Origin: Solen grandis
Taxonomy: Eukaryota; Mollusca; Bivalvia; Adapedonta; Solenidae
Assembly (NCBI GenBank): GCA_021229015.1
Contig: CM037792.1
Coordinates: 45,995,042-46,059,041 of the forward strand
DNA length: 64,000 bases
Direction: 5' to 3'
Part shown: positions 1-9,589 of the stretch, in pieces
How the letters are laid out: the number at the start of each line of letters is the position of its first letter
Numbering within the stretch: position 1 is the stretch's first letter
Translations under genes and position numbers: made by a program
The notes under the pieces: model-generated
Database searches by the model: none
What the model saw: only the letters and a program-made list of their open reading frames with translations
Told to the model about the DNA's origin: nothing

Positions 1-327
1 CATCCTCACAGCGATGGGGATGACCATCAGCACGCTCGTTCTAGCACTAACAAGAGGCGGTGCAGGCGGGGCACTCCCCCTGCGCCAACTGATAAGGGTG
101 GGGTAAAAGAATGGGTGAAAAAGCAGCTGAAAGCTTCGCCACCCTTCTTGGTAAGCTTGCGGGTAAGCTCGCGGCCGCCACCCCCGGCATCATAGGCAGC
201 GTGGTTTCGTGGTTGCTGTCGACCGCCGCAAGGCAGTGGATGGCTTGCTGAGCACACTTGGGCGTTGGTCATTGCTGTTGGAGGCCTGTTGCTAGTCGCA
301 ACTCGCGAGTGGCTAGCGAAGCGCTAG
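1..327 (+). pseudogene. Small two-segment membrane protein of virus-like block, frameshifted
   Basis: From the ATG at 111 a frame runs to a TGA at 249-251. It gives a basic amphipathic start and then the hydrophobic stretch TPGIIGSVVSWLLSTAARQ. In another frame the coding signal continues to the TAG at 325-327 with a second hydrophobic stretch (WALVIAVGGLLLVATREW). Upstream of 111 a third frame is rich in Arg, Lys and Pro. The two halves fit one small protein with two membrane segments broken by at least one frameshift near 240. GC content matches the block up to 4650 and not the rest of the window. Small hydrophobic proteins are common in Polinton-like and adintovirus-type elements, but I cannot name a family. 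The left end may be cut by the window edge. Confidence 0.5.
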
Positions 328-1755
328 CCAAAGGGCCACTAGCCCGACCGCAATTCCGCCCACAACCAGAGCCCTTTTCTCGTCGGAGTGTGCCCGCGCA
401 GCTGCTACGTTTGCAGCGGGCAGCGTTGATACTCCCTTATGAGTCGGTGGGTCTGCCCGCGGAGGCCCGCGATTTACCATCATCGAAGCTGCCATGCTGC
501 AGCCCTGAAACTGGAGCAGAGTTGCTTTGAACCGTGCCTATGGGGGGTCCTCTGAATTTTGTTGCCCGCGATTTTACCATCATCGAAGCTGTCATGCCCT
601 GAACTGGAGCAGAGTTGCTTTGAACCGTGCCGATGAAGAGGCCGGCCGGAGCCCTCAGAATTTTGTTGTTGTAGCCCGCGATGCCTGGATTTATATTAAG
701 AAGCATGTCGCTTGGAGCCATGTACAGTCCTGTCCCAAAGACCATGTTAAGCTCACTCCCGGCGTACTGCAGAACGCCTTGGTAACGGGTGATAGAGGCC
801 TGGATGTCAACCGGAGAGTTGATCGCATCCTCCACTAGGGCTAGGAACTGCTTTTGAGCCTCGAAGCCGCCCGATGTCTTGTCGATGATCCTGGACTTGG
901 TTTGTGCCTGGGCACCGAGCAGAGCCCACACATATGTCCGGATTGAGTCGTTGATTCGCTCCATGCCGGCTTGGGTGAAGCCTTTCGAGTTGTCAAGCAC
1001 GAACGTGCTCCAAGAGCCGTCAACGCCGGGATCTTGCTCGATGAACTCGATGTGGGCCTTTTTAGGCGGTAGCCAGTCGCACCCACACATATGTCCGGAT
1101 TGAGTCGTTGATTCGCTGTCTCAATGACGGCCTCCAGAGACTCCGAGCCGAATGTCATGTGTTCGGGGTCTAGGCTTCCGGCGTTCTGCCTGGCGATGTG
1201 TTTTGCCTGATTGTCGTGTCGGAAGTCTGTCTGGGTCCACGCAACGTGCCCCCTGGTGTGAACGTCCCCCAGGGCCGCGGCTGTTCGGATACTCTTTCTG
1301 ACGCCAGTCTGTCTGGGGATCGACCCGAATTCCTGGCAAAGCCGTTCATTACGCTCTCCGGTCGTATGTATTGTTTAGGGGGTCCCAGGACGCGTCCTGT
1401 GGGAGGGCGCATTTATTTCCGTCAGAATGCGCCTTATGGTGTAGTAGACGTGAAAGAGGTATACAGAATGAATGAGCAGAGTCTTGTGCCCCGCCGGCCC
1501 ATTCAAGGTGGTCATTAAATGAAACTCCCGAACCGAAGTTGCGCACCAGACTGCAAAGTTGACCTGGTTCTGCCAGAACTGCATCGGGCTTTTAGTCCAA
1601 GCTTGAACTGTGCATCTGTTTTGACCCTGGGTAGACGGTACTGGCGCCAGATGTCGGGCATTTTCGCAGAGAAGACTTGCCGGGGGCGGCTACGATCTGT
1701 ATCGTGGACAAGTTGTTGGCGGTTAGGCTCCGCTGATACCCCCCTGCCTTATACT
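313..1755 (-). pseudogene. Structural (capsid-like) protein of virus-like block, broken
   Basis: Coding signal runs on the minus strand from about 1755 down to 313 but changes frame several times (pieces around 1592-1755, 1375-1584, 1170-1412, 841-1158, 437-1090 and 313-495). The longest piece (437-1090) includes NDSIRTYVWALLGAQAQTKS and a Gly/Tyr/Asn-rich region. The last piece ends in the hydrophobic tail ALVVGGIAVGLVALWLALR, a probable C-terminal membrane anchor. The gene is convergent with the membrane protein ending at 327. Two internal direct duplications (470-540 against 571-632, and 925-960 against 1082-1117) account for part of the damage. I take it to be a virion structural or packaging-associated protein of a large DNA transposon-virus family. 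This is inference from context and a general resemblance to cnidarian and mollusc virus-like elements; the exact role is unknown. Confidence 0.5.
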
Positions 1756-1801
1756 TCGCACCGCTATTGAACGTAAAATACCTCCATCGGAATATTGCAA
1801 G

Positions 1802-2461
1802 ATGTTTCAGACGATTACTGATATAACTACAGGCCCAACCTACCTCCAAAAGCCAATCGACAATAGAGACGGATGTCTCAGAGTCGGGCTGCGGTCCATC
1901 ACATACACGATTGGCTGGTTCAATGTCACAAAAAACGAGGCGGTCAGTCCAAAAGGGGTAGAGAAAGATAGGTTCCTCCGGACTTTTGGACTCTTCAGCA
2001 GCTACGTTCGTATTTCAACTCCTTGTTCGAGGACCTAATCCTAGCGCCGAACGAGACAACCGGACTCCTCGCTATCAAACCTAATGAAAGGGGCGTACAT
2101 TTCACGGAGGGGTTGCTGCAGCTTCTTGGCTTCGACCAGAGCCAATGCCGATCAGCCCACACACGGGTGTGCGTGGGCTGCGTCCGGTAAATTTCAGTCC
2201 GAACAGATGTTGTTCATTCATCTGGAGCAGCTAAACACTACCGAGAACGCCCTGAACGGCGCCCCCAGTAGTCTGCTCGCCGCTGTCGCCGTTGGAGACT
2301 GGGAATACGGGGAGATCAAAACGTCAGTATTCCCCAATCCCGAGTTCAAACTTCTGAGACAGGGTACCATCTCAGAGCTTTCTCTCTCAGTTAGAGACGA
2401 GCGTGGTAACATTATAAACAACCACGGTTTGCCAGTGACTGTCGACCTTGAGGTGAAATGA
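1802..2461 (+). pseudogene. Polinton/adintovirus-type structural protein, two compensating frameshifts
   Basis: An ATG at 1802 opens a frame that is coding-like to about 2005. The signal then moves to another frame, with the phrase TEGLLQLLGFDQSQC at about 2102-2146. It returns to the first frame before 2206 and ends at the TGA at 2459-2461. The C-terminal part is a beta-rich region with FPNPEF (about 2328) and a closing pattern of the type D-x-x-G-x-x-x-x-x-x-G-x-x-V. That layout resembles the C-terminal region of proteins related to nematode F54H12.2, which ride on Polinton-class elements. This assignment is from memory of the pattern, not a search. The stop codon overlaps the next ATG by 4 bp (ATGA), an arrangement typical of compact viral genomes and not of animal genes. 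Confidence 0.5.
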
Positions 2462-2833
2462 GTATCTTTGGTGGGCGGGGGTATAAATCCTCTGAGGGCA
2501 ATTACGCTACTCGGGCTTACGTCGATGCAGTCGCTTCGCGACGGTCCGCACCTCCCGATCTATCGCAGTATCTTAAAAAGTCGGATGATGGAAATGTAGA
2601 CTTAGAAGGAGGTCGGCTTATGAACGTCGGTGACGCCGCAGGGCCTACTGACGGCGTTTCTGTGAAAATAGTCAAGACGGCGTGGGACCATTTTAAGGGC
2701 GAAGTCGTGAGGAAAAATGGCGAAACGCCTAGAAGGAGGTCGGCTTGTACAGTTTCCTCAGCACTCTAAAGATGCCGTAAACAGAGCGTACGTCGATGCA
2801 AGGCTCGGTCTAAATCCCAATCCTACCCCGTAA
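2458..2833 (+). pseudogene. Fibre-shaft-like protein with repeated AYVDA motif, one frameshift
   Basis: It starts at the ATG that overlaps the previous stop. The first frame is open to the TAA at 2767-2769, but from about 2715 the coding signal is in the next frame and runs to the TAA at 2831-2833. Two repeats are visible: RAYVDA occurs near residue 20 and again near the end, and EGGRLMNVGD is echoed by EGGRLVQFPQ. Alternating short beta repeats ending in a K/R-x-YVD motif are typical of trimeric tail or vertex fibres in phages and Polinton-like viruses. The head-like protein that starts at 2842 may once have been its C-terminal part, since only 8 bp separate them. Confidence 0.45.
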
Positions 2834-2841
2834 TAACTCTA

Positions 2842-3210
2842 GTGGCCGAGGAGCGCGGACCTTTGGTTGGTGGGCAGTTCGAATGGTCGTTCGGCTCCAA
2901 CTCGGATGGTCTGCCTCAGAGCAAAGTGGGCTACGTCATGATGAAAAAAGGCAAGATCATTTCAATGTCTCTGTCCGCGGCCGAGCGTGATGGACAGTCG
3001 GAGGATCAAGTGTCTGTAGGTGTCACCTTAAATGGACAATTTCAACAAGGCTATGATATCACTAAGGTCCAGTACTCTTATGTCGCTTCCAAGACCTTCC
3101 TACAGCCTCTGCAAGTTGAGAAAGGTGATATTATCAACTTTCAGACGCGTGACACGAGTAGGTCCCACGCTTCCGGTGTGGTCGCAATCTTAATTGAACT
3201 GGAGAGGTAA
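2842..3210 (+). CDS. Beta-rich fibre-head-like protein of virus-like block
   Basis: An intact frame of 122 residues begins at a GTG, with no nearby upstream ATG, and ends with TAA at 3208-3210. The sequence is rich in short alternating beta-type stretches (VGYVMMKKGKIISMSLSAAE, then VSVGVTLNGQFQQGYDITK) and has no Cys. It ends with a strand of the type GVVAILIELE. This fits a trimeric jelly-roll head domain as in viral fibre knobs or C1q/TNF-like folds. The missing ATG and the shaft-like gene immediately upstream suggest it was the head of one larger fibre protein, separated by stops. Fold and role are inferred; structure prediction would test them. Confidence 0.5.
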   Translation: MAEERGPLVGGQFEWSFGSNSDGLPQSKVGYVMMKKGKIISMSLSAAERDGQSEDQVSVGVTLNGQFQQGYDITKVQYSYVASKTFLQPLQVEKGDIINFQTRDTSRSHASGVVAILIELER

Positions 3211-3227
3211 CAACATTATTTACGAAT

Positions 3228-3617
3228 ATGAAGGATGAACTACAACAACCTACGGCACCGCCTCTGTATCCCTCCCTGCCAACTGAGGGCGATGGTCACG
3301 CTTACCGCCTTCAACAAATAACGCGCATTCAGGCCGATTTAACGCGCGAGGCCGAAAAAAGGTCTGGCCTATGCAAGAAATATAGAAGGGCGTTGAACGC
3401 CGTAGATGGCGCTGACGCTGCTTTGGCGGCCGCTGGGGCGGGACTTGGAATCGGTGGCGTCTACTTCTTCTCGACAGTCGTGGCCATTCCGGTCGCTGTA
3501 GGGCTCGAACTGGGGTCTCTCGGTTGTGCGGGTCTCTGTGTTATTGGCAAGGTGGCTGGGCGGCGCCTTTCCCGCAAGTACCTCAAGCATCGACGCATTG
3601 AGACGATTGCCGTGTAA
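3228..3617 (+). CDS. Intact small membrane protein with PPLY late-domain-like motif
   Basis: An intact 129-residue frame starts at ATG 3228 and ends at TAA 3615-3617, 17 bp after the preceding gene. Residues 9-17 read APPLYPSLP, a PPxY-type motif. In enveloped viruses such motifs recruit NEDD4-family ubiquitin ligases for budding. A charged helical part follows (about 25-60), then two adjacent hydrophobic segments (about 64-85 and 88-108, Gly- and Val-rich), then a basic tail (GRRLSRKYLKHRR). I recall similar proteins in cnidarian and mollusc virus-like elements, but no functional name. It is the best-preserved gene of the block, so the element is either recent or this gene is under constraint. 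Confidence 0.55.
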   Translation: MKDELQQPTAPPLYPSLPTEGDGHAYRLQQITRIQADLTREAEKRSGLCKKYRRALNAVDGADAALAAAGAGLGIGGVYFFSTVVAIPVAVGLELGSLGCAGLCVIGKVAGRRLSRKYLKHRRIETIAV

Positions 3618-3709
3618 AAGCTGAATACGATCTCCGACATCGTTAGCAAATCCTGACAGACGTTAACATTTCCTACATCTTGTACAGGCTTGTTCTAGTT
3701 TAGCTGCAG

Positions 3710-3849
3710 ATGTTTGAAGAACTGAAACGGGAGGGTCTATGCCAAACAGGCGCCATCTCCGGTAAACATGACGAGCTTCGAAAAAAACTCTAGACGAAGG
3801 CCGCAAAGAAGCGCTCGCAGAAATCGCCAAAAAGTTGAATTCCTCCTGA
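3710..3849 (+). pseudogene. Short charged helical protein remnant, frameshifted
   Basis: The frame from ATG 3710 reads MFEELKREGLCQ and onward to a TAG at 3791-3793. The following bases in the next frame continue as a Glu/Lys/Ala-rich helix (RKEALAEIAKKLNSS) to the TGA at 3847-3849. One base of frame change joins them. It is probably a small helical protein of the virus-like block. Nothing allows a function to be assigned. Confidence 0.3.
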
Positions 3850-3854
3850 GCTGC

Positions 3855-4073
3855 GTTTGTGTTAGAGGCTCAGACCCACCACCTATGTACAGAGAATAAT
3901 CAGCGAGTATGTGTCCCCCGACAATCATCAATCTGATCCAGCTATCTATCCCTGTCGCCACATTTATTATGGTGACCTTTATAATGCATCGGCAGAATAA
4001 GGTCGATGCCGGTCTTCGGAGGCTTAACGAGGAATGTCTCCGAGAGAAAACCCAGGTCTCTACCTCAGACTAA
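3855..4073 (+). pseudogene. Small single-pass membrane protein remnant with PPPMY motif
   Basis: One frame is coding-like from about 3855 to the TAA at 4071-4073, with one internal TAA near 3896. It shows a PPPMY motif (PPxY type) near the start, a hydrophobic segment (INLIQLSIPVATFIMVTFI) in the middle and a charged tail (DAGLRRLNEECLREK). The layout of PPxY motif, membrane segment and charged tail resembles the gene at 3228, in smaller form. It belongs to the virus-like block by position and base composition. Confidence 0.35.
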
Positions 4074-4098
4074 TAGCAGAGGTCTCTACCTGCCCACT

Positions 4099-4560
4099 TT
4101 TTTGCCCCCCTTGAGCCCGGGCCGGCGAGGGTTGTGGGCCGTCCCTAAGCCGGGCCGGTGAATTCCTCTGAACTGCGTTCGTATTAGAGATTCAGACCAC
4201 CATCTACAGCAGGACCTTCCTGCTGTACAATACACACAATTTCTCTCCGTCCTGGGCCGTTTCTTGTACGGCCTGGGCCGCCGCACCCATAACTATGCGG
4301 CGGGTTTCATTCTGATATCGAGCTGCGGCGCCGGCTGTCTCTATCTGCTCACTTTACTTTTCCGCCCCTCTCCCCTTGAGCCCGGGCCTTCAGCTGACGA
4401 GGCCTTACAGGGCTAAATGGCTTTGGATAACCCCCCGACTGGGGTGCGCTCCCCCCTGCTGCTGGGGTTGGGGGGCTTGAGGGTTTGAACTGAGGCTTAT
4501 CTAGCTTTTTTGTCCCCCTTGAGCCCGGGCCGGCGAGGGTTGTGGGCCGTCCCTAGGGCT
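4099..4560. repeat. GC-rich direct repeats at end of virus-like block
   Basis: A stretch of about 50 bp with cttgagcccgggccggcga and the following gggttgtgggccgtccc occurs at about 4103-4146 and again at about 4511-4554. A partial copy lies at about 4370-4390. The phrase gaattcctc..gagctgcgtt at 3838-3880 recurs in diverged form at 4159-4200. No coding signal is visible from 4074 to 4650. The repeats may belong to a terminal or regulatory part of the GC-rich element. Confidence 0.55.
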
Positions 4561-4649
4561 CTGTATGGGTACTAAATTGGCGCGCGAAATGGTGCTGGGG
4601 GCGGCGGTGGGGGCCGGGACCGGTCCCATTAGTTTCTGCATTCACCCCC

Positions 4650-4650
<1 letters not shown>

Positions 4651-4699
<49 letters not shown>
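4651..4699. repeat. Homopolymer of 49 C at the edge of the GC-rich block
   Basis: An unbroken run of C, preceded by another C-rich stretch (4641-4650), stands exactly where base composition changes from GC-rich virus-like DNA to AT-rich host DNA. It could form four-stranded structures, and runs of this length are hard to sequence, so the true length and even the join are uncertain. Confidence 0.9.
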
Positions 4700-4709
4700 T
4701 GCTGCTTAT

Positions 4710-4938
4710 GTACGAGTATACAGGATTAACAGAAAGGCAGGTAAAACAGGTACTGATACATCCGTTATACAATAAGATATGTACGAGTATACAGGATTAA
4801 CAGAAAGGCAGGTAAAACAGGTACTGATACATCCGTTATACAATAAGATATGTACGAGTATACAGGATTAACAGAAAGGCAGGTAAAACAGGTACTGATA
4901 CATCCGTTGTACAATAAGATATGTACGAGTATACAGAA
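4710..4938. repeat. 71-bp tandem repeat, about 3.2 copies
   Basis: The unit starts with gtacgagtatacaggattaa at 4710, 4781, 4852 and (partial) 4923, an exact spacing of 71 bp. Copies are almost identical, with one visible change (cgttatac against cgttgtac) in the third. The unit contains no start-to-stop frame of note. This is a minisatellite. Confidence 0.9.
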
Positions 4939-4939
4939 T

Positions 4940-6540
4940 TTCACTATCAGCAATGGTGCTAAAACAGGTCATCTACAATCGGTGATAGTATTTTAATTTG
5001 TCACGATAAATGCTATTCGTTTTAAAATGATATGTTTAAACCATATATCAAAAGCGCATTAGATGTTTTACCAAGAAGTCATGCAGTATGGAAAAGTGCT
5101 CACCATTTCGCACGAAATTAATTTCTATGACCTATGTTTTCCATTCAAGTATGTGTTCTCTAGGCATAGGACAACATTAGCTGTTTAACAAAATATATAT
5201 TTGGCCCCTAAGCAACAATAAGGCAAAATATCAAGACATTTTATCGCTTAGATATAAAATATTTCGAATTTGAAATGACTCACTAGTAAATTTTACTCTG
5301 GACTAAAATTAGCAAAACATGATAATTAGCAAAACATGATAATTTGCCACTTTTTATGCACAGTGTTTATTGTGTGTGTGTGGCGGGGGCGTAGATTCTG
5401 GAGTTTTTTGTTTTTGATTTCTGACTTTTCCAGAAGACGAGAGTCAAAAGTTGCCATAATAGACCGGAAGTGATATTTATTGATATATCCTTTAATTATT
5501 TTTCTAATTTGTCCATCGTTTGTGGGTAAAATATAGATATTAAGTTATTCTTTGGCGTGTAAAAAAATGAATTATGTAAAAATACACTCCGATTTGAACC
5601 GATCGCTTATAATATCTGAAATTTCAGTCTTTTTTGTACACTATATCGTTTTATGGAAATCAACGACATCGGACGACTTGTGTGTGTTCGGCGTTAGATT
5701 TGTTCCACCGTAATATTTGTTTACCATGTATTGTGTATTTGTAGTTGGTATATTCTCCTGAAATATTTGTCATTTTAATTTTACAAAATCTCTGCCTGTT
5801 TCATTTTGCCTGCACCCCCCCGGTTTATTGAGCAGACTCGAAATATTCATGTACATGAATACATTAAAAAATTGTATTAATATCATGTTTTTTATAGGCA
5901 CACGAACAGAGAGTTAATAAAATTTGTAATATTTAGCATAAACTTGACTTTATCAATGGAATCTAAATGATCTTTTAAATTCCAGAAAGTAACACTCGTT
6001 AATGCAAAATTCTTACAATTAAGTACCCCGTGTAAATCTTCCAATTTGCACATGTAAGTTAAACACAAGGTTCAGGGAGGACAGGGTGCTATGTGAACAT
6101 ATTGCATATATGTAAACCAACATTTTCATTTGTTCCTGACAACACTCGCATTAAACAAATTGCATATATACAAATAAATACATAAGTATACAAATTTGAT
6201 CATGTGCATGGGGTTTTAATATGAGTCATCCTCTCAAAGTATCCATGCTAGGTACTTATGAGGAACACTATAAGAACATACTAGGTCACTCAGCGATATT
6301 CCCTTCATAAGGAAGATATCTGCAGAACACAGTGCACACAACAGACCACGTAAGATGTTGACCTCAGCAGTGTATACATGACTGTTATCAGAGCGACAGG
6401 ATAAACATCAGTGATATCATTTATCAGTTTCGGTCCATGCTTAAGTGATTCCCGGATTCTCCTGATAGAACTTATTATAACATACAATATTTGAAACAAA
6501 TAAAAATGGTTGATGCAATAAGACTTAATTACCTATGATA
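4940..6540. other. AT-rich intergenic stretch with no gene seen
   Basis: No coding frame with codon-like composition and no tRNA-like box pair is visible on either strand. Small features only: a direct repeat of 18 bp (ttagcaaaacatgataa) near 5308-5345, a short GT tract near 5370-5382, and a C7 run at 5815. Confidence 0.6.
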
Positions 6541-7770
6541 GCAAAACTATGTAAAATACACATATAACTATGTAATATCAAGCAAATACACGTATAGCTA
6601 TGTAATATCAAGCAAATACACGTATAACTATGTAATATCAAGCAAATACACGTATAGCTATGTAATATCAAGCAAATACACGTATAGCTATGTAATATCA
6701 AGCAAATACACGTATAACTATGTAATATCAAGCATATACACGTATAGCTGTGTAATATCAAGCAAATACACGTATAGCTATGTAATATCAAGCAAATACA
6801 CGTATAGCTATGTAATATCAAGCAAATACACGTATAGCTATGTAATATCAAGCAAATACACGTATAGCTATGTAATATCAAGCAAATACACGTATAACTA
6901 TGTAATATCAAGCAAATACACGTATAACTATGTAATATCAAGCAAATACACGTATAGCTATGTAATATCAAGCAAATACACGTATAGCTATGTAATATCA
7001 AGCAAATACACGTATAGCTATGTAATATCAAGCAAATACACGTATAACTATGTAATATCAAGCAAATACACGTATAGCTGTGTAATATCAAGCAAATACA
7101 CGTATAGCTATGTAATATCAAGCAAATACACGTATAGCTATGTAATATCAAGCAAATACACGTATAGCTATGTAATATCAAGCAAATACACGTATAACTA
7201 TGTAATATCAAGCAAATACACGTATAGCTATGTAATATCAAGCAAATACACGTATAACTATGTAATATCAAGCAAATACACGTATAACTATATAATATCA
7301 AGCAAATACACGTATAACTATGTAATATCAAGCAAATACACGTATAACTATGTAATATCAAGCAAATACACGTATAGCTATATAATATCAAGCAAATACA
7401 CGTATAACTATGTAATATCAAGCAAATACACGTATAACTATGTAATATCAAGCAAATACACGTATAGCTGTGTAATATCAAGCAAATACACGTATAGCTA
7501 TGTAATATCAAGCAAATACACGTATAGCTATGTAATATCAAGCAAATACACGTATAACTATGTAATATCAAGCAAATACACGTATAACTATGTAATATCA
7601 AGCAAATACACGTATAACTATGTAATATCAAGCAAATACACGTATAACTATGTAATATCAAGCAAATACACGTATAGCTATGTAATATCAAGCAAATACA
7701 CGTATAACTATGTAATATCAAGCAAATACACGTATAACTATGTAATATCAAGCAAATACACGTATAACTA
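6541..7770. repeat. 30-bp minisatellite, 40 regular copies plus one diverged leading copy
   Basis: The unit tgtaatatcaagcaaatacacgtatagcta repeats without a single indel from 6571 to 7770; a diverged copy lies at 6541-6570. The main variation is G or A at unit base 27, each in about half the copies. Rare variants are a final G for A (units ending 6750, 7080, 7470), tata for tgta at the start (7291, 7381) and agcatat for agcaaat (6731). Because 30 is divisible by three, the array is open in one minus-strand frame (decapeptide CICLILHSYT) and one plus-strand frame. Neither open frame has an upstream ATG, so I annotate it as a satellite, not a gene. Confidence 0.95.
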
Positions 7771-8063
7771 CATACACATTAGATAATCTTACACATACCA
7801 ATTGTTATCATGTTCAACAATTGATTATATTTGTACATGTATATCATAGCTAAAATCATTTTAAATCATCTGAAAGCATATATCACGTATTTAACGCAGC
7901 GTTAGAGGAAAAAAGGACAAATCGAGAGAAATAATGAAATAAATGTTGTTGTTTTTTTCTTTCAAACAACCTTACATGTGTTTTTAATTATTCCCCATGA
8001 GGCTGTATTGAAAAGCACATGCATCATCTTACGTGTATTAGACATATGAATATCAACTCTGAA
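7771..8063. other. AT-rich spacer between minisatellite and SINE
   Basis: No coding signal, RNA gene or repeat structure was recognised here. Confidence 0.5.
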
Positions 8064-8305
8064 GGGGCCTCCGTGGCCGGGAGGTTAAAGTCGCTGACTT
8101 TAACACTCACTCAGCCCCTCACCGCGTGGGTTCGAATCCCGGCAGGGTAATTTGGATTTTCATGCGAGGAAGCCTTCCAGCTGGCTTGCGGTAGTTCGGT
8201 GGTTCTACCCGGATGCCTCCACCTGTAATTAGCTGGTCGCTATATGACTGAAATACTGTCGAAGCGACAGTAAACTCAAATAGTCAAATAGTCAAGGCAA
8301 GTCAA
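8064..8305 (+). mobile_element. tRNA-derived SINE, family A, full length
   Basis: The head (8064-8150) carries an A-box-like tggccgggaggtt and a B box ggttcgaatccc (8129-8140). The body follows: ttccagctggcttgcggta, a ggtggttctaccc motif, acctgtaattagctgg, and atatgactgaaatactgtc. It ends in short tagtcaaa repeats. The acceptor ends do not pair, so it is not a functional tRNA. Other copies or pieces of this family are at 31798, 32015, 35003, 36535, 45150 and 49908. tRNA-headed SINEs with a conserved centre are known in bivalves; the exact family name would need a search. Confidence 0.8.
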
Positions 8306-8371
8306 CTCTAAAAAACGTAATATGAAATATGTCGTATATCGTAGATCAAGTCGGCACCGCCTCAAAAAGAA

Positions 8372-8676
8372 ATTTGTTCATTGGGTTTAACGTCCCGCCG
8401 ACCATATTTCAGTCATTTGGAGACTATGTCTACTTGAGACAGATATAGTGCTGTCACACGACAGTATCACGCCGTAGACATATGGCATGATACCACACTC
8501 AGTCACATTATCCCCACGCCGGACCAACAAGTCCTGGTAACTACCCTAATGTGCTGTCCGCTAAGCAGGAGTTATACCAGTACCATTTTTATGACTGTGG
8601 TATGTCACAGCCTGGGATCGAACCCACGACCTCCCGCTACCAAGGCGAACGCTCTAACCACTCGGCCAAAGTGGAC
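8372..8676 (-). mobile_element. tRNA-derived SINE, family B, full length, reverse
   Basis: Read on the minus strand, the head (8605-8675) has an A-box-like tggccgagtggttagagcg and a B box gtgggttcgatccc. The body contains ctgtctcaagtagacatagt, ccaaatgactgaaatatg and ends with gacgttaaaccc. The tail shares the tgactgaaat phrase with family A, so the two families may share a central domain. Related copies are at 25963, 34720, 35565 and 40300. Confidence 0.8.
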
Positions 8677-8679
8677 TGT

Positions 8680-9469
8680 TCAAATAGAAGTGAAATAAAT
8701 AATTGTATATTGAATTCCTTAAATTTTGAATTTATCTTTTTTCCTTAGAAGCCTAAGATGATAACAAGAATTTTCAGAATCTATTGCAAAAACATAGGCG
8801 CACAGGTTGTCCTCTATAAAAGGTCAAACTTCACAAAGAAATGGAAAATTACAATTTTGGAAAATCTGCTTCTTAGGTTTTTTGAAACACCTGCTTTTTT
8901 GTTTAATTTTCATGAAATCCTCACAAATTATGTCGTTTATTGTTTCAAGGAGACTGACAGATTCAACAGGGCAAACAATTGAAAATTGGTGTAAAACCCA
9001 ACATTTATCGACTTATAAAATATTAATTATTAAATGATCTGTACCACTGGCACTCGATCTTTAAAACCGTTGCATATAACCCATGTGACCTATATAAACA
9101 CAATGGTAATCAAGGCAAAACTGATACACCTCGATTCGGACGTTCATAATTTATATCAGGACCGTATTTCGTTCTATAATCGAATGTTATTCGTCAGAAT
9201 ACATATTTTACTCAATAATTAAACTGAAAAGGTATTCATAAACGAGGAGTTATTGCTGAACGCGGTCTTTGATTTCGGTGCATTCACAGTTTTTACCAAT
9301 TTACGTATGTTTATCCCTTGCTGACTTCCGGTAACCTCGTATGACCTTTACAAAGTGTTACGAGCCATCTGATTGGCTGAATCTTTAACGGTCTATTACA
9401 TCGGTGTTTTCAAAACCAAAAAAATGTAAACAATAAACAAATATATTTTTGGTCATTCTGAGAATAATC
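8680..9469. promoter_or_regulatory. Noncoding stretch, possible promoter upstream of the exon at 9470
   Basis: No coding frame is convincing. An inverted CCAAT box (tgattggctg near 9371) lies about 100 bp upstream of the candidate start codon at 9470. No clear TATA box is visible. The promoter reading depends on the weak exon call downstream. Confidence 0.2.
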
Positions 9470-9519
9470 ATGAATGAAAAAACTGACAAAACGGTCTTTT
9501 ACAGTGAAGCTGTTCAATG
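9470..9519 (+). CDS. Candidate first coding exon, gene unknown
   Basis: ATG at 9470 with A at -3 opens 16 codons reading MNEKTDKTVFYSEAVQ and then TG. A strong splice donor follows (caatg/gtaagt at 9519/9520). Only a short exon is visible because the intron runs into a 100-N gap. A 23-bp part of it (tgacaaaacggtcttttaca) is echoed with two changes at 11059-11083. I do not recognise a family. It could be chance. Confidence 0.3.
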
Positions 9520-9589
9520 GTAAGTAAATTTGTTTATTAATATATTTAATATATAATTATCAAATAATTAAAATCTCTTGTTTCTCTCT

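Noticed and set aside
258..838. Plus-strand frames at 258-530 and 527-838
   Set aside because: They are shadows of the minus-strand capsid-like gene. Composition and the recognisable motifs are on the minus strand.
6525..7751. Long minus-strand frame of about 400 residues over the 30-bp repeat, as a protein-coding gene
   Set aside because: It is open only because the repeat length is divisible by three. The frame starts at a TTG, no ATG precedes it, and the only ATG is near its end. The silent-variant pattern is kept as a finding.
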